From positions 186,001-250,000 of the forward strand of contig NZ_JAHQZR010000005.1 in NCBI RefSeq assembly GCF_019049105.1: DNA of 64,000 nt, given 5' to 3'. A program made the translations under genes and the position numbers. Each line of letters opens with the position of its first letter. The first letter of the stretch is position 1. This DNA is from Leucobacter chinensis. Lineage in GTDB: Bacteria > Actinomycetota > Actinomycetes > Actinomycetales > Microbacteriaceae. Below are positions 7,565 through 16,659 of this stretch, piece after piece. Below the pieces are notes generated by a model. It saw only the letters and a program-made list of their open reading frames with translations. It made no database searches and was not told the origin of the DNA.

Positions 7565-9022
7565 GTGAAATACATTTCGACTCGCGGCGGCATGCAGCCT
7601 ATCTCGTACAGTGAAGCACTGCTTGAAGGGCTCGCTATCGACGGTGGCCTCGCGGTACCGGCCACGATGCCAGAGGTGACCGCCACGCAGATCGAGAGCT
7701 GGCGAGGGCTTGACTACGCTGCTCTCGCAGCCGAGGTGCTCGCGCTTTTTGCCACCGATATTGATCGTAGCGATCTTGACCGAATGTGCCGTGACGCTTA
7801 TGGGCACGGCAAGTTCGTGGCTGACGAAGTGGTGCCGCTCGTACCACTTGGCTTCGAGTCAAACACTCCTGTCAAGCCCGGTGCGTTGACGCTGGTGGGC
7901 CTCAGCGAAGGGCCGACCCTCGCCTTTAAAGACATGGCGATGCAGTACCTCGGTCAGTCGATGGAGTATGCGCTCGCGCGCAAGGGCACCGTGCTGAATA
8001 TCATCGGTGCGACCTCGGGTGATACCGGTTCGGCAGCCGAGTACGCGCTCCGTGGCAAAGAAGGCATCTCGGTATTTATGCTTTCGCCGCAGGGTCGCAT
8101 GAGCGACTTTCAGCGAGCCCAAATGTACTCGCTCACCGACGAGAACATTCACAACCTCGCGGTCGAGGGTGTGTTTGACGATTGCCAAAACTTGCTCAAA
8201 GTCGTCTCGGGTGACCTTGACTTCAAGCAGGCTTATAACCTCGGCACGGTCAACTCGATTAACCTCGGCCGCATCAGTGCTCAGGTCGCTTATTACTTCT
8301 GGGCGTGGTTGCGAGCAACCGATGCTGTGAACGCCGAAGAGCGCGAGACGTACCGTATCTCTGTCACGGTGCCGTCAGGCAACTTCGGCAATATTCTTTC
8401 GGGCCATTACGCGCGGCAGATGGGCCTGCCCATTCACCGCCTCGTGCTCGCGGCAAACGAGAACAATGTGCTTGACGAGTTCTTTCGCACCGGTATCTAC
8501 CGCCCCCGTTCGTCAGCCGAGACCCACGCGACCTCGAGCCCCTCGATGGATATCTCGAAGGCATCAAACCTTGAGCGTTTCATCTTTGACCTGCTTGGCC
8601 GAGACCCTCAGCGACTCGCTGAGGCGTGGCTCAAGCTTGACGCAACCGGTGAGCTCGACCTCTCTGCCGAACTGCCACGCTTCGAAGCAGAGTTCGGTCT
8701 CGTCAGCGGCACGAGCACGCACGAAGACCGTGTCCAGACCATTCGCGAAGTGCATGAAGCTGGCGGGCCCATCATCGACCCGCACACCGCTGATGGCGTG
8801 AAGGTTGCGGCACAGTACCTTGAGGCTGATGTGCCGATGCTTGTGCTTGAGACGGCCAAGCCCGAGAAATTCCCTGAGATCGTGTTCGAGGCTACCGGTA
8901 TCGCTCTGGGCATGCCTGAGCACCTCGCGGGGCTGCTTGACCTGCCGCAGCGCGTCACTGAGATGCCGAATGATGCCCCAACGCTCCGGCAGTTTATCGA
9001 GGCCAACGCGACGCGAGACTAA
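7565..9022 (+). CDS. thrC: Threonine synthase
   Basis: This is a 485-residue PLP enzyme that converts O-phosphohomoserine to threonine in the cytosol, the last step of threonine synthesis. It belongs to the long (Escherichia coli/yeast-like) threonine synthase class. It begins with the class-typical MKYISTRGG and has the Schiff-base lysine in LAFKDMAMQ (K122), then the phosphate-binding ATSGDTGSAAEYA and PSGNFGNILSG. The GTG start at 7565 has AAGGAG five bases upstream. It is a single gene with its own terminator; hom and thrB are not in the window. Confidence 0.95.
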   Translation: MKYISTRGGMQPISYSEALLEGLAIDGGLAVPATMPEVTATQIESWRGLDYAALAAEVLALFATDIDRSDLDRMCRDAYGHGKFVADEVVPLVPLGFESNTPVKPGALTLVGLSEGPTLAFKDMAMQYLGQSMEYALARKGTVLNIIGATSGDTGSAAEYALRGKEGISVFMLSPQGRMSDFQRAQMYSLTDENIHNLAVEGVFDDCQNLLKVVSGDLDFKQAYNLGTVNSINLGRISAQVAYYFWAWLRATDAVNAEERETYRISVTVPSGNFGNILSGHYARQMGLPIHRLVLAANENNVLDEFFRTGIYRPRSSAETHATSSPSMDISKASNLERFIFDLLGRDPQRLAEAWLKLDATGELDLSAELPRFEAEFGLVSGTSTHEDRVQTIREVHEAGGPIIDPHTADGVKVAAQYLEADVPMLVLETAKPEKFPEIVFEATGIALGMPEHLAGLLDLPQRVTEMPNDAPTLRQFIEANATRD

Positions 9023-9049
9023 CGTTACGCCTCTGAACAAGTAGGCCTG

Positions 9050-9112
9050 CTGCTGGGCGAAGTTCAACGTGCGATGCTTCGCTGAGCCCAGCAGAGAGTG
9101 TTGAATACTCTC
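9050..9112 (+). terminator. Tandem hairpins after thrC
   Basis: The first hairpin has arms CTGCTGGGC (9050-9058) and GCCCAGCAG (9086-9094), with an inner GAAG/CTTC. It is followed directly by a smaller GAGAGT (9094-9099) / ACTCTC (9107-9112) hairpin. They begin 28 bp after the thrC stop. Neither is followed by a strong T-run, so factor-dependent termination is possible. Confidence 0.6.
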
Positions 9113-9128
9113 CGGTGAGCGGTAAACG

Positions 9129-9148
9129 CACGGTGTTCGAACACCGTG
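9129..9148. promoter_or_regulatory. Perfect 20-bp palindrome
   Basis: CACGGTGTTCGAACACCGTG at 9129-9148 is identical to its reverse complement over all 20 bases with no loop. A loop-less palindrome of this size fits a dimeric DNA-binding protein site better than an RNA hairpin. What binds it is unknown. It lies 107 bp after thrC and 719 bp before the pilus gene. Confidence 0.5.
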
Positions 9149-9557
9149 ACCGCGTGACCACCTTATCGTCGTCGGAATCGCCTTTTGGTGGGTTACCTTG
9201 AGCGAACTTCTCGCAATCTCGTAAAGTGCTGAGGCGAGAGTTCCGAAGGTGCTTGAACGGGCCGAGCACTGCGATCGCCGGCTGAATGAGGCACGCACAG
9301 AATAGGTTCGACGACAAGGTCAATCATTAGCCCATCATTCGCTTCGCATAATGTTGAGGTGTCGTGGCCTGGCGCGCGGTTTGCCTGGAACAACACCGTT
9401 GTTGTGGCGAGGCGAAATGGCAAGCGTACCTGCTCTCCTAACCGAAACCTCGAGGGCGAGAGCGTCTCGGTTCGGCCTCGACGTTAGTACTCAGGAAGCC
9501 AACGGCGGCACGTTTCCGGAAAAAGTCACGTTGCTAAACCGATGAATGGTGAGGGTT

Positions 9558-9571
9558 TTTGACCGGTCAAA
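9558..9571. promoter_or_regulatory. Perfect 14-bp palindrome upstream of pilus operon
   Basis: TTTGACCGGTCAAA (9558-9571) is a perfect palindrome about 300 bp before the start of the pilus operon. It has the size and symmetry of a two-fold operator. No matching regulator is identified; the AraC gene at the far end of the operon is one candidate but AraC sites are usually direct repeats. Confidence 0.4.
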
Positions 9572-9866
9572 GAACGTTGTGCCGCGTTGCTGCAGATGAG
9601 GTTACCGGTCTTCTGCAGTTGCTGTGTGTCGGTGTAGGAGTCAAAAGTTGCAGATCGCGCGCTTTTAAGTTTCGTTCGGCGCACTGTCTATGCATCAAGT
9701 CTTGGATTGGGTTGTATTGACCTGTACGGGCGAATGAAGCCGTACGTGAATGTGGCCTTTGCGCCGGCAGCTTTGTGGCTTTGAGCTATGACGCTGGGTT
9801 TTGCTCGGTGTCAAGAACGTGAGCAAGCGCAGAGGGTAGAAGTGTTGGTTAGCCAGCGGAGGAAGA

Positions 9867-12800
9867 ATGAGATCTCGAAAGAACGACCCGATGAGGGGGC
9901 GCGGTGTGCGCGGCCTCTTGGCGGGTGCTCTCGCGCTGTTTGTGCTCATGACCGGCTTGAGCGTTCCCGCTCTCGCATCGAGCAATAATGTCTCTGTGAA
10001 AATTGCCCCGGTTGATACCGAGGTGCTCGCGGGAGAAAATGTGTCGTTTGCGGTGGAATGGCAATGCGGCAGCACAACGGCCACCCAGTGTCAAGGGGCA
10101 CAGCTTGAGGTTGTCGTTAAGCCAAGCGATCCCGATGGCATTCGCTTGCCCGTTGAAAGTTACACAGCGGTGGTGATTAACGGCGTGAGCTATCCGGCCG
10201 AGGTTCAAGAAGACGGTGCTAATCAAAAAATTGTTTGGAAGTTTCCTGAGACCCTCGCACCGGGTTCGACTGGAGCGGTGAGCTTCATGTTGAAAACTGA
10301 AAACTGGGTAACCCCAGACGGAACAACGATTACTCCAGAAGCGAGCTTTTCCACCTCGATTGGGTCGAGTGAACAGGTTTCTGCCCCTGCGACCATTACT
10401 GCCGATGACAAGATCAAGGTCGTGAAGACGAAGTCAGCGCCGAGTGCTGAGAGGCCATACGTTGACAGCGAAGTAACGTACAAGATTGAACCGGGTTATG
10501 AATTTCAGTGGACGCCCGGGGGTGGGCGCGAACCCTTTATTAACATCTGCAATAACAAGGGCCGCGTGGGTCATGTGGCTATCACAGACATGACCATTGT
10601 TGATCAGCTGCCCGAGGGTTCGGTCTTCGTTCGGGCGACAGCTGGTGGGCAGTATGATGAAGCCTCACACACTGTTACATGGCAGTACGGTGACGCAGGG
10701 GTTCAAGAAGCAGACGGAAAATTCACCTGTAATTATTATTTTGGTGACCCGGTGTATGTCACGGTGATCTACCCGGAGTCAGTGTTCGGTGAGGCCGCGC
10801 TTGATCCGACACAATTACAAACCAACACCGTAGACGTTACGGCAAAGCCCTGGCTCCGAGACAATGTGCTGTCAGCTTCAGCACAAGCCTCACACCCCCT
10901 CAGAATAGGCGCCGAGGGTGAGTTTGTTCTTCAAAAGGAACAGCCTTACAGCGCTTCAAATGAGAGAGGGTCTGAGTTCACGCGTGGCGCAAAAGCGCAC
11001 TGGAGCAACGCCGCCAAAGGGTTTCTCTACAGATTCAGTGTTGAAGACAAGTCGCGCAGTGTCCCTGCGAAGTGGTCAATGACCGATACCCTGCCTTGTG
11101 CGCTTACCTCACCTTCGCCCGAGAAGACTGACTGTGCTACTCCTGCCTTCGTTGATATTGCGTTTGGCGCCACTATGAGCATGCCCGAGTTGCATGTGAA
11201 CTGGACCACGAACTTGGGACGCACTGGGGTTTGTGTGATTCCTGGCAGCTCTGACGAGGGTGATACTTCAGTACGGCTCTGCGAAGGGCTTGAGACTAAG
11301 CAACCTATTGCTATGGGAGATGGCGAATGGATCACGCAGTTCTCACTCGATGAGAATGAGATCACCGTTGGTACGAACGGTTCGCTCTTACTCTTTGGAA
11401 CAGTTAGCGATCACGTGCCCGAAGACAACTCACAAGAAGTCGCAGCCGGAGAATACCAACCACATTTCTATGACGGGAAAGCTGAGCAACCGGCGCCGGG
11501 AGTGACTCCAGCATCTGAGCACCCGTCGTGGGTGACTGTCGAGAACTGCACCGCCGATAACACCATTACCTGGCAGGGAGGGAGTGCTACGACGAACAAC
11601 ACCAAAGTCGATCCTGATTTCCCTGGGCGGTGCGGTTTTCTCCGTGTGGTGAGGAGCCCACTGGAGCTCGAAACCACGAAACGCATGTACAACCCCCAGC
11701 TGCTCCCTAATGTGAACAAAGATGCACAGCCAAGTGTTATCCCGGGTCAACACTTGCGCGTTGAAGTGCTTACCCAACGCACCGGATGGGACGGTATGAC
11801 CCAAGAACAGAAGCAGCAGGCTCGTTTTACCCCGATCATCACTGATATTCTTCCAGCCAACCTTGAGTACGCGCCGCTTGACCCCGAGAACCCTGTCTAT
11901 CTACACTTCGATTCTCCATGGGGCGATGCATACCCAGAATACGCACGTCCTGAGAGTGCCGCCCTCGAGAAGCTCGGCAAGCCGAGGGTTGCTCTCTCTG
12001 AGGTAACGATTGACGGAGAAATCAGAACGAAAGTGGTGATTGATTTTCCCGATGCGCCCGATGGCGGGGGACTTCTGATTGAAGATCCAGATTTCGGAGA
12101 CATCGCCGATATTCTTAACGTAGGTTTCGACGTGCGTGTCAAAGAGGGAACTCCGAGCGGAAGTACGAGAAATTACCAGCTGACGCAGGCTGAAGAAGCG
12201 GAAGAAGAGTTTTTGCGTTGCTCGGGAATGGCAGACTCGACTGAACTCGACAAAGAAACCACGTGGCAAAATTTTGATAGGAAAAAGTATCAGGATCATG
12301 GCCCGGGCGTAGACGCCGGCTGTCGAGCACAAAAAGCATATACCGTGCAAGAATCGGCGGGCGTCACTGTGGCGAAAGAGGTCAAGGGCAGCCGTGATTC
12401 CGACTTCATCGTCGCTGACGGTGTTGGGTCAACTTCGAAAGAAGGGCTTGCCGACTATCGAATTCCCGTGGTGAATTCAGGCAACATCGATACGCGAAAT
12501 ATCGTCGTCTACGACATGCTTCCGAGGGTCGGAGACCACGGTGTGAAACCTGGCGCTGAACCTCGAGGCTCTGAATTTGATGTCTTTATGACAGGGCCTG
12601 TTACTGGGTTGCCAAGCGGGGTCAGAGCGGAGTACTCGACGAGTGCAAACCCCTGCCGCGGTGAGCTGCTCGCCTCGTTTGGTGGCGTGTTTCCTGCGCG
12701 GGGTAGTGCCCCGGCTCAGTGTGAAGACAGCTGGTCTGCTGCAGAGCCGGCTGACTGGAGTACGGTCACGGCAATTCGAGTCGATTTCGGTTCAATGGTG

Positions 12801-13784
12801 TGGAAACCCCTTGACCAGCAGGTCATCTCCTTCCCCGCACAAGCAGGCCCTGGCGGCGACATCACGAAAATTGCCTGGAACAACGTGGCTGCAGCCGGCG
12901 TGTACAACTCAAACGGTAAAGCCTTTACCGCGACTGAGGGGCCACGCGTTGGTCTTGAGCTGACACCTGACCTATCCTGGCAAAAGACTGACGCTGCTGA
13001 CGGCAAGCTGCTTGCAGGCTCTGAATGGAGCCTGACACCGATCGTCGGTGAGAACGAACGCCTTCCTCGAGGTGACTGGCCACGGGTGATAGCCGATTGC
13101 TCTGAAACTCCCTGCGATGGTGAAGATAAGAGCGCAGCAGCGGGCAAATTTACACTCGAGAACGTTCCGTGGGGAACATATGAACTCCGGGAAACGAAGG
13201 CACCTGAGGGCTACGTGCTCCTTGAAGATCCCGTGGTTATCACGGTCGGGCCAGGACACCTAAACGAAGAGACATGGACGTATGAAATAGGGTCAATCAC
13301 CAATGCGAAGCCCGGTGCTGACCTTGTGTGGCAGAAAACTGACGTACAGTCTAAACGGCTCGCTGGATCTCAGTGGGAGCTTATTCCAGTAGACGACGAC
13401 GGCAACCCGATTACCGACGGTTCTGTTGTCGCCATCACTGACTGTGTGCAAGAAGACGCTGAACAGTGCCAGGGCGTTGATAAAGACCCGGAAGCTGGCA
13501 AATTTAGGCTGACGCAGGTCGCTACGGGCACCTATCACTTGGTTGAAACGGTTGCCCCCGCAGGCTTCATGAAACTGACGAAGCCGATTCCAGTCACGAT
13601 TTCGGGCGACACCGTTGTTGATCTGGGCAAGATCATCAACGACCAAGTCGAGGTACCCACCCTGCCCCTCACCGGTGGCATTGGTACGTATCTCTTCATG
13701 ATCGCGGGCGGGCTTTTCCTGGCCCTCACAGCAGCGATGGTGATTAGGACGCAGCGTCACAAACGACTCGAAGAGTGTGTATAA
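9867..13784 (+). CDS. Large LPXTG pilus tip/shaft adhesin with SpaA (Cna-B) domains
   Basis: This 1305-residue exported protein is the first gene of the pilus operon. A basic N-terminus and signal peptide (about 1-38, ending PALASS) are followed by a long region of beta-rich, DUF11/adhesin-like repeats. Two Cna-B/SpaA modules lie at about residues 1033-1135 and 1149-1250. Each begins W-QKTD and ends with an isopeptide E-box (LRETKAPEGY and LVETVAPAGF). The sorting signal LPLTG is at about residue 1266, followed by a hydrophobic helix and RTQRHKRLEE. By analogy with SpaABC-type pili this is the tip or minor pilin that contacts the target surface. The ATG at 9867 has GGAGG five bases upstream. 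Confidence 0.88.
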   Translation: MRSRKNDPMRGRGVRGLLAGALALFVLMTGLSVPALASSNNVSVKIAPVDTEVLAGENVSFAVEWQCGSTTATQCQGAQLEVVVKPSDPDGIRLPVESYTAVVINGVSYPAEVQEDGANQKIVWKFPETLAPGSTGAVSFMLKTENWVTPDGTTITPEASFSTSIGSSEQVSAPATITADDKIKVVKTKSAPSAERPYVDSEVTYKIEPGYEFQWTPGGGREPFINICNNKGRVGHVAITDMTIVDQLPEGSVFVRATAGGQYDEASHTVTWQYGDAGVQEADGKFTCNYYFGDPVYVTVIYPESVFGEAALDPTQLQTNTVDVTAKPWLRDNVLSASAQASHPLRIGAEGEFVLQKEQPYSASNERGSEFTRGAKAHWSNAAKGFLYRFSVEDKSRSVPAKWSMTDTLPCALTSPSPEKTDCATPAFVDIAFGATMSMPELHVNWTTNLGRTGVCVIPGSSDEGDTSVRLCEGLETKQPIAMGDGEWITQFSLDENEITVGTNGSLLLFGTVSDHVPEDNSQEVAAGEYQPHFYDGKAEQPAPGVTPASEHPSWVTVENCTADNTITWQGGSATTNNTKVDPDFPGRCGFLRVVRSPLELETTKRMYNPQLLPNVNKDAQPSVIPGQHLRVEVLTQRTGWDGMTQEQKQQARFTPIITDILPANLEYAPLDPENPVYLHFDSPWGDAYPEYARPESAALEKLGKPRVALSEVTIDGEIRTKVVIDFPDAPDGGGLLIEDPDFGDIADILNVGFDVRVKEGTPSGSTRNYQLTQAEEAEEEFLRCSGMADSTELDKETTWQNFDRKKYQDHGPGVDAGCRAQKAYTVQESAGVTVAKEVKGSRDSDFIVADGVGSTSKEGLADYRIPVVNSGNIDTRNIVVYDMLPRVGDHGVKPGAEPRGSEFDVFMTGPVTGLPSGVRAEYSTSANPCRGELLASFGGVFPARGSAPAQCEDSWSAAEPADWSTVTAIRVDFGSMVWKPLDQQVISFPAQAGPGGDITKIAWNNVAAAGVYNSNGKAFTATEGPRVGLELTPDLSWQKTDAADGKLLAGSEWSLTPIVGENERLPRGDWPRVIADCSETPCDGEDKSAAAGKFTLENVPWGTYELRETKAPEGYVLLEDPVVITVGPGHLNEETWTYEIGSITNAKPGADLVWQKTDVQSKRLAGSQWELIPVDDDGNPITDGSVVAITDCVQEDAEQCQGVDKDPEAGKFRLTQVATGTYHLVETVAPAGFMKLTKPIPVTISGDTVVDLGKIINDQVEVPTLPLTGGIGTYLFMIAGGLFLALTAAMVIRTQRHKRLEECV

Positions 13785-13853
13785 GTTTCTGTATTGCTTG
13801 CAGTACAGAGAAGTAGCCGGGTATTCGGCATCTTAAGAAAGGTAAAGACAATA

Positions 13854-15401
13854 ATGTCAAACAACACTGCACCGCGTGCCTTACGGCGCAGCCTCGCAGC
13901 GACAGCGACCATCGCTCTCGCTTCGGCTGGCCTGTTCGTAGGCACCTCGGCAGCTCTTGCCGATAACATCAAGGTTGACCCTGAGACCAAGGGCTCGATC
14001 CTCATTCACAAATTTGCTAACCCTGGTGATGGCTCCCAGAACCCCGGTGGCACCGGACAGAATCCATCGAAGCCCATCGCGGGCGTAACCTTCGAGGTGT
14101 GCAATATTGAGGGTATCGACCTGACCACTGGTGGGAACACCGGCTGGGATCAGGTACGAGCAGTTACTGGCCCGCAGCTTATCGCGGCACAAACCGGTCA
14201 GAAACTTGGCGAACGTGATCTCGTCGACTGTAAGACGGTTGTGACTGGCGCAGACGGTAGCGCTCCCGCAGTCGACTCACTGAACCTTGGCGCTTACCTG
14301 GTTCGCGAGATAGACGCACCCGCAAACGTGACGAAAAAGGCTGATCCCTTTATCGTTACGGTGCCAACCCCGACCATTAACGGTAAAGACGCTGACGGGA
14401 CCTGGATCTACGACGTCAACGTATACCCAAAGAACTCGGTCGGCGATAAGCCGGTGAAGCGCATCGAAGACCAGACCGGTGTTACCGGTGCGGTGACTTC
14501 GGTTGTGAAGTTCTCGGTTGAACAGATCGTCCCTGGCTTGGAAAAGGGCGAGACCTACAAGAAGTTCATCATCAGCGATACGCTCGATAGCCGCCTCACC
14601 GGTAACGCTGAATCGGCCAAGGTGTCTGTTGCTGGGGTCGACCTTGAAGAAGGCGACTTCACCTCTGAGCTCGTCGGGCAGAAGCTCACTGTTGCCCTCA
14701 CCGACACGGGCCTTGCCAAGCTTAAAGCGGGTGACGTTGTTAAGCTCACTTTCCCAACGACGATCGACACCATCGGTGATGGCGAGTTCGATAACACGGC
14801 TTACGTCAATGTCAATGACATGGACTGGACCTCGGGCGGCCCCGGCGATCCAGAAAACCCCGAGCCAGAGAACCCAACCAACACCGTCAAGTCACGGTGG
14901 GGCCAGGCAAAGGTCACCAAGATTGACCCGAGCGAGAAGGGCCTCGAAGGCGCAGAATTCACGGTCGCAATGGGTAACACCGCAGAGTGCACCGCGGAGA
15001 CAACGTTCGAGAGCGTAATGGACCCTAAAGACACGGCCAAGGAACTCGTGGTTACTTCGGGCACAGGCGGTGTTGTGAACATTCCTGGTCTCTGGGTTGG
15101 TAACGACTCGGTGAGCGATACGGGCGAAGAAACGAAGGGCTTCGATCAGCGCTGCTACAGGCTGATTGAGGTTAAGGCTCCCGCGGGCTTCGTACTGCCT
15201 GAGGACAACGAGCACCGCATTGAGATTAAGACCGGCGAAACTGCCAACGTTGAGAAGCAAATCGAAAACGTTCAGCAGGAAGTTCCTGAGCTGCCCCTCA
15301 CGGGTGGAGCTGGCCAGGTACTGATGATCATCAGCGGTATCGCGCTTGTCGCGGTTGCAGCCGGTTCAGTGATGGTTTCACGTCGCAAGCAGCAGGCATA
15401 A
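13854..15401 (+). CDS. Major (backbone) pilin, SpaA/FimA type, LPXTG anchored
   Basis: This 515-residue protein forms the pilus shaft by sortase-made lysine isopeptide bonds. A signal peptide occupies about residues 1-36 (AALADN). The pilin motif WIYDVNVYPKN at about residue 183 supplies the lysine used for polymerisation. KGSILIHKF starts the first domain and the E-box LIEVKAPAGF is at about residue 436. The sorting signal LPLTG is near residue 480, followed by a transmembrane helix and SRRKQQA. I chose the ATG at 13854 because AGAAAGG lies upstream and the signal peptide then starts normally. It lies 69 bp after the tip gene and is followed by a strong terminator. Confidence 0.92.
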   Translation: MSNNTAPRALRRSLAATATIALASAGLFVGTSAALADNIKVDPETKGSILIHKFANPGDGSQNPGGTGQNPSKPIAGVTFEVCNIEGIDLTTGGNTGWDQVRAVTGPQLIAAQTGQKLGERDLVDCKTVVTGADGSAPAVDSLNLGAYLVREIDAPANVTKKADPFIVTVPTPTINGKDADGTWIYDVNVYPKNSVGDKPVKRIEDQTGVTGAVTSVVKFSVEQIVPGLEKGETYKKFIISDTLDSRLTGNAESAKVSVAGVDLEEGDFTSELVGQKLTVALTDTGLAKLKAGDVVKLTFPTTIDTIGDGEFDNTAYVNVNDMDWTSGGPGDPENPEPENPTNTVKSRWGQAKVTKIDPSEKGLEGAEFTVAMGNTAECTAETTFESVMDPKDTAKELVVTSGTGGVVNIPGLWVGNDSVSDTGEETKGFDQRCYRLIEVKAPAGFVLPEDNEHRIEIKTGETANVEKQIENVQQEVPELPLTGGAGQVLMIISGIALVAVAAGSVMVSRRKQQA

Positions 15402-15417
15402 TCTAACTTGCTCGGAG

Positions 15418-15450
15418 GGGCCGATCCACGAAAGTGGGTCGGCCCTTTTT
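15418..15450 (+). terminator. Rho-independent terminator between backbone pilin and sortase
   Basis: Arms GGGCCGATCCAC (15418-15429) and GTGGGTCGGCCC (15434-15445) pair with one G-T wobble around a GAAA tetraloop and are followed by TTTTT (15446-15450). This is a textbook intrinsic terminator 16 bp after the pilin stop. The co-directional sortase gene begins only 44 bp later, so the terminator should limit read-through to it. Confidence 0.92.
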
Positions 15451-15493
15451 ACACTCACGAACAAAATTCAGGACCAAACATTACAGGAGTGCC

Positions 15494-16438
15494 GTGTTAA
15501 ACGAGACTCAAGAGCAACCTTTCAAGCAGCAGGAAATAGTGAAGAATGCACCGGATCAGAGTGCTACCGAGCCGAGTACTGCTCAACGCCGCAAGGCGGG
15601 TGCTTCAACCTGGGTGACGATTGTCTGCTGGATTGTTGGGGTGACGATTCTCTTATACCCCACCGCTTCGGCGTGGCTATCGCAATACAACCAGTCAAGT
15701 GTGACGGGCGACTACGCTACAGAGCTTGATGGCGTTTCACCCGAGCGAGAAGTGCAGCTGAGGAACGCGCATGCCTATAACGAGGCTCTTTCGGCAGGTG
15801 CCATACTCTCAGCTGGCGGGCACATTCCTATGGGGGCTGGCGAAGCGCGCGAGAGCGGAGCCTCGCCTTACAGTGAACAACTGAAGACGCCGAGCGGAAT
15901 GATGTCGCGGCTCAGGATTCCCGCGATTGACGTTGATTTACCGATATATCACGGGACCGATGAGGACACTCTTTTGAAAGGCCTCGGGCACCTTGAAGGT
16001 ACGTCGCTTCCAGTTGGCGGAGAGAGCACCCGGTCGGTGATTACTGGGCATCGAGGGCTTGCGAGCGCCAGAATGTTTACCGACCTCGATAAAATTGAGA
16101 AAGGCGATGTCTTCACGCTCGAAACTTTCGGTGAAGTGCTGCACTACGAGGTGAACGAGGTTCAAGTTGTGGCGCCCGAAGACACAGAGACACTGCACCA
16201 GGTCGCAGGCGAAGATCTTGTGACACTCATCACCTGTACACCACTCGGGGTGAACACCCATAGAATTCTCGTCACTGGTGAGCGGGTCGCACCCACACCA
16301 CAAACGGTAATCGATGAAGCCGGTAAACAGTCAGATTTGCCAGGATTTCCATGGTGGGCTGTTGCTGTCATTGGCTCCCTTGGACTTGCCATTGCTTATT
16401 ACCGTATGTCGACAAGGCCGAGAAAGAGCCGTCAGTAA
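15494..16438 (+). CDS. Class C (pilin-specific) sortase
   Basis: This 314-residue membrane transpeptidase cuts LPXTG between T and G and joins pilin subunits to each other. It has an N-terminal helix (about 35-55, VTIVCWIVGVTILLYPTASA), the class C lid region with its conserved spacing, and the catalytic triad H186 (VITGHRGL), C248 (TLITCTPLGVNTHR) and R257. A second helix near the C-terminus (PWWAVAVIGSLGLAIAYY) is typical of class C enzymes. The GTG at 15494 has AGGAG four bases upstream; a longer frame would start inside the terminator hairpin and was rejected. Its substrates should be the two upstream pilins. Confidence 0.93.
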   Translation: MLNETQEQPFKQQEIVKNAPDQSATEPSTAQRRKAGASTWVTIVCWIVGVTILLYPTASAWLSQYNQSSVTGDYATELDGVSPEREVQLRNAHAYNEALSAGAILSAGGHIPMGAGEARESGASPYSEQLKTPSGMMSRLRIPAIDVDLPIYHGTDEDTLLKGLGHLEGTSLPVGGESTRSVITGHRGLASARMFTDLDKIEKGDVFTLETFGEVLHYEVNEVQVVAPEDTETLHQVAGEDLVTLITCTPLGVNTHRILVTGERVAPTPQTVIDEAGKQSDLPGFPWWAVAVIGSLGLAIAYYRMSTRPRKSRQ

Positions 16439-16541
16439 GTGAACCGTGAGAAAAATCATTTCAGCGCAATTCTCGGTGTAAGCCTCACTGCGAATCACGC
16501 AGGGCTTGTGTGGCGCTTCAAGCAGTATTGAACGTGCGAGA

Positions 16542-16574
16542 AAGTGGGGCCAAGGTATCGCCGAGGCCCCACTT
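16542..16574. terminator. Hairpin between convergent sortase and AraC genes
   Basis: AAGTGGGGCC (16542-16551) and GGCCCCACTT (16565-16574) form a perfect 10-bp stem with a 13-nt loop, between two convergent genes. The 8-C run at 16578 follows directly. On the minus strand that run becomes poly-G just before the hairpin. Confidence 0.7.
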
Positions 16575-16577
16575 AAT

Positions 16578-16585
16578 CCCCCCCC
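16578..16585. repeat. Poly-C tract (8 C)
   Basis: Eight consecutive C residues lie four bases past the convergent terminator hairpin. This is the first of four runs of 8 or more C between 16.5 and 20.5 kb. It differs from the other three in lying beside, not inside, a hairpin loop. Confidence 0.9.
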
Positions 16586-16659
16586 GTGACAACAACCCAT
16601 CATAAGAATCGGAGTGCCACGTGTGCATAGCGCACCAGGAGATGATTTCTGCTCGGTTT

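Larger units (their letters stand above)
9023..9866. other. 844-bp non-coding region between thrC and the pilus operon
   Basis: I see no convincing gene here. Open frames on either strand lack ribosome-binding sites, normal composition and recognisable domains. It holds the thrC terminator and several dyads (listed separately at 9050, 9129 and 9558). A further inverted CTGCAGA/TCTGCAG pair spans about 9590-9625. The last 200 bases should contain the pilus operon promoter. The GGAGG five bases before 9867 is the ribosome-binding site. Confidence 0.6.
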
